23,574 nt of DNA from a virus, in IMG/VR virus record IMGVR_UViG_3300033153_002660, positions 1 through 23,574 of that record; one strand, 5' to 3'. Positions 6,659-13,640 of this stretch are shown here, piece after piece. The position numbers and the translations under genes are program-made. The number at the start of each line of letters is the position of its first letter. The stretch's first letter is position 1. The notes under the pieces were generated by a model that was not told where the DNA came from, made no database searches, and was given only the letters and a program-made list of their open reading frames with translations.

Positions 6659-8330
6659 TAAACGAATACCTGATGTAGGTTGGTGGAGAGATCAATTAGC
6701 TGCCGGGATACGATTTCGAGAGCAGAACGCTTTTGAGCATAGATGGCCAACTTGGCGGTCTTATTATCGAGGAGAATGGGATAGCGGCGTACTTCCTATA
6801 AACCTTTTCTTTACGCTCTTACGTATGCTTGTACCTAGAGTTCACTTTAAAAATCCTGCAGTTTCTATTGTCTCCGCACAGCCTGGAATGTCTAATGCTA
6901 TCTTTGCGCAAATTCTAGAACGAGTTGATAATAAACTCCTTACTGCAATGAAGGTAAAGAAGCAGATAAAAAAGATGATTCAAGATACCTTTCTTTATGG
7001 AACAAGTTTCGGCAAGGTTGGCTTCGGCTCTCAATTTACTCCTGCTCCTATATCTCCAGTCACTATGCAGCCGCTCTCCAGACGATACGGAGTAGTAGAA
7101 TATAAAGCAGGAATTTTACCTAACATGCCTTGGTTTAGTAGAATACACCCTAGAAATGTAATCGTACCTAACGGTTGTGAAGATACTGATGACTGTCGTT
7201 GGCTATCGCATATTGTAGATAGGCCTATAATAGATGTAAAAAACGACAGCAGGTTTAAAAATACAAACGACATTAATCCAACAAGGCAGGTTTCTATCCA
7301 ACGGCACGGCACTAATGTTAATATAATGAAGCCAATCGAGATGACGAGACTTTATGAGATTCGAGACAGAAAATACGATCAAGTTACTGTAATCTGTGAA
7401 GATCATACAAAGCCACTTTATGTAGGCCCTGATACGTTACAAACCCGAACTGGCTTTTCTATTCTTCCTCTAATCTTTAACGTTGATGGAGATGTCTTTT
7501 GGGGAATACCTGATTCAATAATTGTAGAACCGCAACAACTAGAGATAAATGAAATTAGAACACAGGCTATGAAACATAGAAGAGTTTCCATCGTAAAGGT
7601 TCTCTATGAACAAGGTGTTATCGAAGAAACAGAACTTGAAAAGATGTTAAGCGAGGAAGTCCTAGCCGGTATTAAAGTCAAAGATATTAATAAAATAAAA
7701 CCTATGCAAATTTCTAATATTCCTAACGATTTAATGCTAGCCGCAGAGCAAATTCGTTCCGATGTTAGAGAGCAGATGGGGTTCTCGCGGAATCAAGCCG
7801 GAGAACTTTCGCAGAAGTCGGGCGATACTACGGCAACAGAAGCCTCTATAGTCCAGATGGCATCTGAGATTCGAGTCAACGAGCGTCAGGATGTTGTAGC
7901 TGATATGATGGTAAATCTAGTCGAGACTATACACGAGATTATATTTCAGTTTTGGCAGAAGGAACAAGTAATAGATTTAATAGGCCCGGGAGGAATTCCT
8001 GTCTGGGTCGAGTTTTCTGGGAAAATGCTAAGCGGAGGGTCTTTCGAAATCGTTATGGACGCTGACGCAGGTATGCCGATTTCTAGAACGGCGAGGACTA
8101 ACAAAGCTGTACAAATGTATCAGTTATTAAAGGATAATCCTTTGATAGATCCTATTCTATTAACTAAGCAACTTTTAAGGGAATTCCACGGTGTTCAGTA
8201 TGATTCACTTCTAAGGGGATTGCCTCAAGGAGCAGGCCAGGCGTTTCCTATGAATGTAGGACAGTTTGGACAGATGATGCAGAATGGCGCTAATTTAGGT
8301 TTATCTGCGCCGAAACAAAGGAGTGTATAA
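6648..8330 (+). CDS. Portal protein
   Basis: A 560-residue protein with the layout of a podovirus-type portal, the dodecameric ring at one capsid vertex through which DNA passes and on which terminase docks. Visible hallmarks: an N-terminal helical segment with PINLFFTLLRMLVPRVHFKNP at 50-70, MIQDTFLYGTSFGKVGF at 110-126, the IHPRNVIVPNG element at 166-176, a long helix with QQLEINEIRTQAMKHRR at 296-312, and the TTATEA motif at 394-399 before a long helix, common in portals. The C-terminus is Gly/Gln/Met-rich and probably flexible. It starts inside the end of the PurD-like gene with AAGGA upstream, and its TAA overlaps the next ATG by one base. Confidence 0.9.
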   Translation: MAYNKRIPDVGWWRDQLAAGIRFREQNAFEHRWPTWRSYYRGEWDSGVLPINLFFTLLRMLVPRVHFKNPAVSIVSAQPGMSNAIFAQILERVDNKLLTAMKVKKQIKKMIQDTFLYGTSFGKVGFGSQFTPAPISPVTMQPLSRRYGVVEYKAGILPNMPWFSRIHPRNVIVPNGCEDTDDCRWLSHIVDRPIIDVKNDSRFKNTNDINPTRQVSIQRHGTNVNIMKPIEMTRLYEIRDRKYDQVTVICEDHTKPLYVGPDTLQTRTGFSILPLIFNVDGDVFWGIPDSIIVEPQQLEINEIRTQAMKHRRVSIVKVLYEQGVIEETELEKMLSEEVLAGIKVKDINKIKPMQISNIPNDLMLAAEQIRSDVREQMGFSRNQAGELSQKSGDTTATEASIVQMASEIRVNERQDVVADMMVNLVETIHEIIFQFWQKEQVIDLIGPGGIPVWVEFSGKMLSGGSFEIVMDADAGMPISRTARTNKAVQMYQLLKDNPLIDPILLTKQLLREFHGVQYDSLLRGLPQGAGQAFPMNVGQFGQMMQNGANLGLSAPKQRSV

Positions 8331-8623
8331 TGCCTCTATATGATTATATGTGTGAAAACTGCGAAACAATTAAAGAAGTAGTAACCTGTATAGATAAGAC
8401 AAAAGAGACTATTTTTTGTGGTAGTTGTGGCGCTAAGATGAAACGAATATTAAGCACGTTCAAGATAGAGAAATTTCCCGAAGGTCTGTGGGATATAGGT
8501 AACAATTCGATAGAAATTCGATCGAGAAATCAACTTAGGGAGGTGATGAAACGACATAACGATAATCCAGACTCGACAAAACACAGCCAGGCGAAGTATT
8601 TAGACGGCTACTCAAGTTATTAA
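8330..8623 (+). CDS. FmdB-like zinc-ribbon protein
   Basis: A 97-residue protein whose first 45 residues form an FmdB-type zinc ribbon: MPLYDYMCENC at the start, then FCGSCGAKMKR, giving two C-x2-C pairs (C8/C11 and C30/C33) that would bind one zinc. The remaining half is charged and unassigned. FmdB-like ribbons are named after a putative regulator of formamidase genes and occur widely in bacteria; their biochemical role is poorly known. Here the gene overlaps the portal stop by one base and precedes the scaffold region, so it is co-expressed with capsid genes. A role as a virion assembly factor or a small regulator is possible; neither is shown by the sequence. Confidence 0.8.
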   Translation: MPLYDYMCENCETIKEVVTCIDKTKETIFCGSCGAKMKRILSTFKIEKFPEGLWDIGNNSIEIRSRNQLREVMKRHNDNPDSTKHSQAKYLDGYSSY

Positions 8624-8632
8624 GGAGACACT

Positions 8633-8830
8633 ATGAACGAAGAAGAAATCTACCCATCATTTACTGTAGTATTTAAACCTAATGGCATAGAAGCTTCGAT
8701 AACAGATTTCAGTGCTATTAATTACGTCAAGATAGACAAAGGAATAAGGGCTGTTGTTAAGGAACGACAGCGACTTATTGCTGCGTCGCTTAAAGAACAA
8801 AGACAAAACAAAGTAAAGGAAGGAGACTAG
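8633..8830 (+). CDS. Small hypothetical protein
   Basis: A 65-residue protein starting 9 nt after the zinc-ribbon gene with a good AAGGAG site. The N-terminal half looks like beta strands (YPSFTVVFKPNGIEASITDF), and the C-terminal 30 residues form a basic, charged helix with KERQRLIAASLKEQRQ. There are no cysteines or membrane segments. The family is not recognised. The ribosome site of the scaffold gene lies in its last codons, so it is translated in the same block. Confidence 0.55.
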   Translation: MNEEEIYPSFTVVFKPNGIEASITDFSAINYVKIDKGIRAVVKERQRLIAASLKEQRQNKVKEGD

Positions 8831-8832
8831 TT

Positions 8833-9525
8833 ATGACTGACGAAGAAAAAAAAGCTGAAGCGGAAGCACTGGCGGCAGAAAGGTTGCAAAAAATGGAAGA
8901 TAGTATTACAGCCCTATCTACAGGACTATCGTCACTTACGTCTGGAATGAAAACTATGAGTGATAATATTACACAACTCGCAAATACGAGAAAAGATCCT
9001 GATAAAAAAGAACGTAAACAAACCGATCTTACTAACATTGAAGTCTTAAGTAGAAAAGAATTTCTTGATGTAATTGAGGAACGAGTCGGAGATATTGTAT
9101 CGAAGAAGATTTCCTCCGTTTCCGAACACATCAAGGATGTAGACTCAAGAACAACGGAAGAGAATCTTAGTAAGCAAGTTAAGGAAGTAGAGGAGAAACA
9201 TAAAGATTTTTGGGAATGGCGAGATGAAATAGGTAAAATAGTTAAGTCAAGCCCAGGACTATCTGTTAGGCAAGCCTATCTTCTTGCCAAGGATAGTAAT
9301 CCCGAAAAGGCCACGGAAATGGCGGAAAAGTATAAAAGCGACGAGGACAGGAAAGCTGAGGAAGAAGCTAAGAAACAGGCGGAACTGGAGAAGAATAAAC
9401 CTAAGGAAACAGTCTTTGGTGGATTGACTCCTACTTCCGGCGTGACGGAACACAGTAAGGAAATGAGTAAGGACACAGCAGCAGAGTTAGCCTGGGATAA
9501 ATGTATGACAGGTGGCGAAGAGTAG
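8833..9525 (+). CDS. Capsid scaffolding protein (probable)
   Basis: A 230-residue hydrophilic, highly charged and mostly helical protein directly upstream of the major capsid gene, which is the standard place for a scaffold. Residues 1-25 are Glu/Ala/Lys-rich; 26-60 contain a Ser/Thr/Met-rich helix with repeating LS-x-L pattern; 115-150 contain DSRTTEENL and the DFWEWRDEIGKIVK segment; 165-190 are again Lys/Glu-rich coiled coil. The C-terminal AELAWDKCMTGGEE could be the short capsid-binding tail. Scaffolds are poorly conserved in sequence, so the call rests on composition and position. I see no protease motif, and no separate head protease gene is present nearby. Confidence 0.75.
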   Translation: MTDEEKKAEAEALAAERLQKMEDSITALSTGLSSLTSGMKTMSDNITQLANTRKDPDKKERKQTDLTNIEVLSRKEFLDVIEERVGDIVSKKISSVSEHIKDVDSRTTEENLSKQVKEVEEKHKDFWEWRDEIGKIVKSSPGLSVRQAYLLAKDSNPEKATEMAEKYKSDEDRKAEEEAKKQAELEKNKPKETVFGGLTPTSGVTEHSKEMSKDTAAELAWDKCMTGGEE

Positions 9526-9556
9526 TCCTTTGAGATAAACTAAATAGGAGATTAAT

Positions 9557-10525
9557 ATGGCACTAACTTTAACAGAACAACTTGATAATCTCTATACTAC
9601 TACATGGGAGCATAGAAAAGCAAAAGCTCACGATAATATCTTCACCGCAACTCCATTTTGGTTTTGGCTTAAAGAGAAAGGCAAATTCCAGACTGAGCAA
9701 GGTGGACGTTTTATCATGGAGCCGCTTGAATATGCTAAAAATGATAGTGTAGAGTGGATAGGTAAGGGCGACGCTGTTTCGCTTAATGACTATGAGTTCT
9801 TAACTGAGTCTAAGTGGGACTGGCGTTATATGACTGCGTCACTTGTACGTTTCGGAGTCGATGATCAGCAGAATAGAGGAAAAGCAGCTATTATGAAGTT
9901 GATGACAAAGAAACTTGATAATACTGAAAACTCTATGATTGATGCCTTAGAGACTGCGTTATTTGCGGCACAGAGTGGGGATTCTATTGAGGGATTACAG
10001 AACTTAGTTCCTGATGATCCTACCGCTTCAGAGGATGCCGGAGGTGTGGATCCTAGTACATATACTTGGTTTAGAAATAACGCTAAGGATATGACAGGTC
10101 TTTCATTCTCTACTCAAGGTATTGCTGAGATGCGAACTATGTTAAACCTCTGCTCAAAGAATCGTTTACAGGACAAACCTGATATTATAGTTACTGCGCA
10201 GACTCCGTATGAGTACTACGAAGATGAAACTATGATTCAGAAGCAGATTGTTAATAAGACATTAGGTGACGCAGGGTTTCAGAATATCGAGTATAAAGGT
10301 ATTCCAATGATATGGAGTCCGGCGTGCGCTAGTGACCGGATGTATTTTCTTAATACTAACTTTCTTTATTTCGTCTACGATCCTATGATGAACTTCGATA
10401 TGACGGAATGGAAGGCGATTCCAGATCAAGTAAACGATAGAGCCGCACAGATTATTCTTGCTTGTGCGTTTATTATAACTCGAAGACTTTGCCAAGGACT
10501 TTTGTACGATATTGATACTGCATAG
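9557..10525 (+). CDS. Major capsid protein, probably HK97 fold
   Basis: A 322-residue protein with a good TAGGAG ribosome site, following the scaffold. The sequence carries features of a common phage major capsid family: an N-terminal helix LTEQLDNLYTTTWEHRK, a segment rich in aromatic residues (TPFWFWLKEKG) before a likely E-loop with GRFIMEPLEYAKNDSVEWIGKGD, the long helix around KLMTKKLDNTENSMIDALETAL, and a beta region near PDIIVTAQTPYEYYED followed by IPMIWSPAC and YFLNTNFLYFVYDP. The C-terminal part includes AAQIILACAFIITRR. There is no obvious N-terminal cleavage region, which agrees with the separate scaffold. A terminator-like hairpin follows the gene. Confidence 0.9.
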   Translation: MALTLTEQLDNLYTTTWEHRKAKAHDNIFTATPFWFWLKEKGKFQTEQGGRFIMEPLEYAKNDSVEWIGKGDAVSLNDYEFLTESKWDWRYMTASLVRFGVDDQQNRGKAAIMKLMTKKLDNTENSMIDALETALFAAQSGDSIEGLQNLVPDDPTASEDAGGVDPSTYTWFRNNAKDMTGLSFSTQGIAEMRTMLNLCSKNRLQDKPDIIVTAQTPYEYYEDETMIQKQIVNKTLGDAGFQNIEYKGIPMIWSPACASDRMYFLNTNFLYFVYDPMMNFDMTEWKAIPDQVNDRAAQIILACAFIITRRLCQGLLYDIDTA

Positions 10526-10539
10526 TTGATAGAGTTACT

Positions 10540-10570
10540 CACTTCGGCTAGCATCACCGAGTGTTTATTT
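10540..10570 (+). terminator. Possible intrinsic terminator after the major capsid gene
   Basis: CACTTCGG and CCGAGTG can form a 7-bp stem with one bulged T around a nine-base loop, followed immediately by TTTATTT. It starts 15 nt after the capsid stop codon. The stem is short and the T run is interrupted, so partial termination or 3'-end protection is likelier than a full stop. Downstream genes of the same type continue on the same strand. Confidence 0.45.
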
Positions 10571-10573
10571 AGT

Positions 10574-10606
10574 CTAGATTATAATGATTTTTTCATTATA
10601 ATCTAG
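10574..10606. repeat. Palindrome family, copy 2 (perfect)
   Basis: The best copy: arms CTAGATTATAATGA and TCATTATAATCTAG are perfect reverse complements of 14 bp around a TTTTT centre. It lies 24 nt before the ATG of the decoration-like gene, downstream of the terminator-like hairpin. An AAGGAG ribosome site lies between it and the ATG, unlike in copies 1 and 3. Confidence 0.9.
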
Positions 10607-10630
10607 GCGAGATGCGAAAGGAGATTTATT

Positions 10631-11116
10631 ATGGCTAAAGGACAAAAGAAAGTATTTTTAACTAAACTAACCGACGTATCTTCTACTGATAAAGAAGGTG
10701 TTGGTACGATTCGACGAGAAGGTAACGATGAGTATATTTATCTTAAAGGTGTCGGAAGTACAGTAGCCGGAAGTGTTGTTACAATATCTACAGACGGTAC
10801 ATACACTACAGCATTAATAACTACAGCATTAGCCGCTGTTCCTAGAAAACTTGCAGTTGCCATGGCAGCGATTGTAGCAAGTAAGTGGGGATGGTATCAA
10901 GTTAAAGGCTACAGTACTGGAATCTACGGTGCTGCTTCTTGTGCGGCAAATACTCAATTATATTCTGACACTGGTACTACAGGTGGCGTAGATGATACTT
11001 CTACTTCTGAACACGCTATTCACGGTATGGTCTTAGGCGCGGCAGTTCCCGCTTCTTCGCCTGCGACTGCTGTAGGAATGTTAGACTATCCTTGGACAGC
11101 GCCAACTTTTGATTAA
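10631..11116 (+). CDS. Head decoration-like virion protein
   Basis: A 161-residue protein right after the major capsid gene, with AAGGAG upstream. The sequence is Gly/Ala/Thr-rich and beta-type: an early EGVGTIRREGNDEYIYLKGV, a KWGWYQVKGYS strand near residue 85, then runs of Ala/Ser/Thr with DTGTTGGVDDTS and a closing MLDYPWTAP. I recall GW-x-QV-x-G patterns from small capsid-associated proteins in podovirus-like phages. Position after the capsid gene supports a decoration or head-stabilising role, inferred rather than proven. A GC-rich hairpin lies just after it. Confidence 0.6.
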   Translation: MAKGQKKVFLTKLTDVSSTDKEGVGTIRREGNDEYIYLKGVGSTVAGSVVTISTDGTYTTALITTALAAVPRKLAVAMAAIVASKWGWYQVKGYSTGIYGAASCAANTQLYSDTGTTGGVDDTSTSEHAIHGMVLGAAVPASSPATAVGMLDYPWTAPTFD

Positions 11117-11125
11117 TTTTAACTT

Positions 11126-11145
11126 AGGGAGGCTTCGGCCTCCCT
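11126..11145 (+). terminator. GC-rich hairpin with TTCG loop, terminator-like
   Basis: AGGGAGGC and GCCTCCCT form a perfect 8-bp stem around a stable TTCG tetraloop, between the decoration-like gene and paralog B. What follows is TATAAAGGAG, not a T run, so classical intrinsic termination would be weak. It may protect the 3' end of the upstream message or act as a partial stop. The AAGGAG of the next gene starts 5 nt later, so the hairpin could also affect its translation. Confidence 0.55.
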
Positions 11146-11161
11146 TATAAAGGAGTAAACC

Positions 11162-12004
11162 ATGAAGGGTAAAGTACAGCGAAGAGAGCTTCTACATAAA
11201 AGAAAGTCCGGAACAGTTCCAGGAAATATCCTGTTCGATGATTTTTATAACATACCTACAGGCATTACTGAAACACTATCGAGGTTGATGCAAACTAAGC
11301 AACTAATTTACGGCACTAAGGGTAAGTTAAAACCTAACATAATTCCTAGAAACGTTCTATCCCCTTGGTATCACAATCGTATGCCAACAAATCGAAGTTG
11401 TTTTCTTTGGAACGACATCTTCTTTGAGTATTTTAAGTTTATTCCTAGAGGCTGTAGAAATTGTTGGAAAGTAGTAATCGTAACAAATAAAAGACCTAGT
11501 AGGCAACGTGTCTTAGACTTATTTACATTAAGGGATATTCTAGTAAGGCTTAACGTTCCTTCAAAATGTGGTGTCGATATACGATTGCATACACCTAATA
11601 GATATTCAGGTTTTATCTATGCAGATAATCTTGAAGCAGGAAAACGATATTATCATCTGATTAAAGATGCACTAAGCACAGAGTTCAAAAACAGCACTGT
11701 AATACTAAAGAAAGGTTGTACTGAATTTGAACACTCGGTAGGAGATTCTAATTCCTGGGATGAGATAAGTCAGGCAAGACGTTGGGACAATCTTGAAGAT
11801 TATCTTAACTATATAATAGAAACTAACGATGAGTGTATTACAGAAGGACTTTTTCAACAACAAAACGTAGATACATTCAGATACTGGATAGAGTATGCAC
11901 ACTGTATTGGAGATAGTTCTTGGCGAAAAGCCCTCGAATCTCAAGGATATATAGTGCCAAAGACACTCTTTCCTAAACCGATAACGTATCATGAGGAGAA
12001 ATAG
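11162..12004 (+). CDS. Cysteine-containing unknown protein, paralog B
   Basis: A 280-residue relative of the protein at 1817-2578. Shared blocks are C80-x-x-WN, F-IP-x-x-C98-x2-C101-WK-VVI, PSK-x-GVDIR at 133-141, Y-SGFIYAD-x-LE-x-GKRYY at 148-164, ILKKGC186TEFE, a W-x(2)-IS segment, an IGD motif at 249-251 and a C-terminal TYHEE. C80, C98, C101 and C186 match C63, C81, C85 and C161 of paralog A. The N-terminal 40 residues are basic and specific to this copy. DNA similarity persists in the core, for example 11609-11655 against 2198-2244 with only a few differences. It has an AAGGAG site, and its last codons carry the GAGGAG site of the next gene. The function is unknown. Confidence 0.75.
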   Translation: MKGKVQRRELLHKRKSGTVPGNILFDDFYNIPTGITETLSRLMQTKQLIYGTKGKLKPNIIPRNVLSPWYHNRMPTNRSCFLWNDIFFEYFKFIPRGCRNCWKVVIVTNKRPSRQRVLDLFTLRDILVRLNVPSKCGVDIRLHTPNRYSGFIYADNLEAGKRYYHLIKDALSTEFKNSTVILKKGCTEFEHSVGDSNSWDEISQARRWDNLEDYLNYIIETNDECITEGLFQQQNVDTFRYWIEYAHCIGDSSWRKALESQGYIVPKTLFPKPITYHEEK

Positions 12005-12006
12005 TT

Positions 12007-12207
12007 ATGTCAGAATGGAGTCAAATTGTAGATAAAGCATTTCAACATAATAAAGGAATTCTACACGGAAACCCTAAAACAATTACAAATGCTGGAGATC
12101 CAGCCAGTACAGCGAGTAAAGTAGGTATGCTTTGTTACGATACTACTAACGATGATGCCTATATCTGTACAGTAGCTACAGGAACTTGGGTAAAGATTAA
12201 CGCTTAG
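12007..12207 (+). CDS. Small virion protein (hypothetical)
   Basis: A 66-residue protein starting 2 nt after paralog B and using a ribosome site in that gene's end. The pattern KVGMLCYDTTNDDAYICT-x-ATGTWVKI at about 38-66 resembles a short module seen in phage fibre and tail proteins, where a strand pair ends in TW-x-KI. The N-terminal 30 residues are polar. Its TAG stop is embedded in the TAGGAG ribosome site of the next gene. A small tail or head accessory protein is the best guess. Confidence 0.55.
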   Translation: MSEWSQIVDKAFQHNKGILHGNPKTITNAGDPASTASKVGMLCYDTTNDDAYICTVATGTWVKINA

Positions 12208-12215
12208 GAGTTATT

Positions 12216-12902
12216 ATGGGAGCAATGACTGAAAGTCAGATGGAAGCTGAAATCAGAGCTAATCTTGGAGATCGAACTGATCTCGACTCCAGACTCGTAA
12301 CCTTTATAAACTGGGCGCAGGAAGAAATTGCAAGACAGCATACATTTAGAGAGCTTCAAGAGATTAATACTAGTATAACTACTACAGCAGATTTAGTTAA
12401 GAATTCTCTACCCACGGGTACAAGAAACTTAATATCTATTAGACTTCTAGACGGAACTAGCAGTCGAAAAGTAATATATGTTCCGTCTGGACTCTTTGAT
12501 AAAAACTTTCCTAGCCCTGCTGAATACGCAACAAGTCGTCCTACACATTATACTCTATACGGAGACGTCATATACTGGTGGAGAGTCCCTAACGATGCTT
12601 ATAGTGTCGAACTAAAAAGAGAACTCTGGCCTACTGCATTAACAGCGGCTAGCGCTACAGTCTCAGATTTAGAAAACCTCGACGAAGCTATCTGCGGTCT
12701 TGCTACAGCAAAAGCGCTTAAATCTATAGGTGCTGACGTTAAGAAAGTTTCTATCTTTATGAAAGATGCTAACTTTATTATAAAGGAAGCTATTAGACGA
12801 GACAAAACTTTATACGCCGATCAGGATATTCGAGCGGACTATAACTTTGGCCGAGGAAGTTCTGATTATTGGTTAGATCCATTTGTAAGAAGATCGCCTT
12901 AG
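12216..12902 (+). CDS. Head-tail adaptor (connector) protein
   Basis: A 228-residue protein whose order of motifs fits the adaptor family that lines the bottom of the portal in short-tailed phages: MTESQMEAEIRANLGDRTDLDSRLVTFINWAQEEIAR (two helices, 4-40), a beta region with SLPTGTRNLISIRLL, SRPTHYTLYGDVIYWWRVPND at about 107-127, then ELWPTALTAAS and LDEAICGLATAKALKSIG (about 149-166) and a long C-terminal helix. The LDEA-x-x-x-LATAKAL part is especially typical. The position after the capsid genes and before fibre, spike and nozzle genes agrees. It would seal the portal and provide the platform for the tail. Confidence 0.75.
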   Translation: MGAMTESQMEAEIRANLGDRTDLDSRLVTFINWAQEEIARQHTFRELQEINTSITTTADLVKNSLPTGTRNLISIRLLDGTSSRKVIYVPSGLFDKNFPSPAEYATSRPTHYTLYGDVIYWWRVPNDAYSVELKRELWPTALTAASATVSDLENLDEAICGLATAKALKSIGADVKKVSIFMKDANFIIKEAIRRDKTLYADQDIRADYNFGRGSSDYWLDPFVRRSP

Positions 12903-12911
12903 GAGGTAATT

Positions 12912-13640
12912 ATGGCGCATACAGAAACTTGGAACGCTGCGTTTGAGAGTTCACCGGCTGATGGAGATTTTATTCCTGACGGCCCTGATAAGATTAGAGA
13001 TTTAAAACTCGCTGTTCGAGAACGATTAGCAATTGATCATTATATGGATATAGCAGGTACTGACGCAGATCACGGCGAGCATAAAAAAGTTACGTTTCAC
13101 GAACCTATCAGTACACCTGGAAACGTCGCTGATAAGGCTTTTCTATACACAAAAGATGTCAATAGTAAAGTTGAACTACACTGGGAAGACGAGGACGGAA
13201 ATGAAGCTCAACTAACTACAGAAGGTGCTTTAAATAGACCTACTGTTATGTCCTTAGGTACGGATCATACAGCAACTGGTGAAATAGCTATTATGACTAT
13301 GTCCTATACAGGAGCATTTGGTGAAGCGTTATACTTAGATACTAATGGAGAACTAACAAAAGCAGACGCTGATGCTGCCACTACAATGCCCTGTGTTGCT
13401 ATTGCTTTAGAAGCCGGTTCTGGGAGTAAGAAAGTTTTACTTAGAGGAACGATTCGAGACGATTCTTGGGCTTGGACGGTAGGAGCTACTGCAGGACTTA
13501 TTTTTGTAGACGTAACCGCAGGAGCCTTAACGCAGACTGCCCCTAGCGGAACAGGAGACCAGGTACAGGTTGTTGGCTATGCTTTGTCTGCTACATCTAT
13601 GTACTTTAATCCGGCACTCGTTGTTGTGGAGATAGACTAA
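12912..13640 (+). CDS. Virion structural protein, fibre-like N-terminus
   Basis: A 242-residue protein with TAGGAGG upstream, where the TAG is the stop of the adaptor gene. The N-terminal 60 residues (ETWNAAFESSPADGDFI, then KIRDLKLAVRERLAIDHYM and GTDADHGEHKKVTF) match a widely distributed start of phage fibre or tail-associated proteins. The middle has LYTKDVNSKVELHWEDEDGNEAQL. The C-terminal half (about 110-242) is beta-rich, with VLLRGTIRDDSWAWTVGA and QVQVVGYALSATSMYFNP. No enzyme motif is visible. It is probably a fibre or fibre-connecting protein. Its TAA overlaps the next ATG by one base. Confidence 0.65.
   Translation: MAHTETWNAAFESSPADGDFIPDGPDKIRDLKLAVRERLAIDHYMDIAGTDADHGEHKKVTFHEPISTPGNVADKAFLYTKDVNSKVELHWEDEDGNEAQLTTEGALNRPTVMSLGTDHTATGEIAIMTMSYTGAFGEALYLDTNGELTKADADAATTMPCVAIALEAGSGSKKVLLRGTIRDDSWAWTVGATAGLIFVDVTAGALTQTAPSGTGDQVQVVGYALSATSMYFNPALVVVEID

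Noticed and set aside
7031-7406. Reverse-strand reading frames within the portal gene and elsewhere (for example 8790-9134, 11705-11992, 21917-22207)
   Set aside because: All lie opposite strong + strand genes, lack ribosome sites, and have low-complexity Ser/Phe/Leu-rich products typical of antisense shadows.
10574-10606. TATAAT strings inside the palindromes as sigma-70 promoter -10 boxes
   Set aside because: Copies 2-4 contain TATAAT but copy 1 does not, I see no -35 hexamer at proper distance, and the string follows from the palindromic AT-rich arms. Symmetry, not the hexamer, is what all four share.
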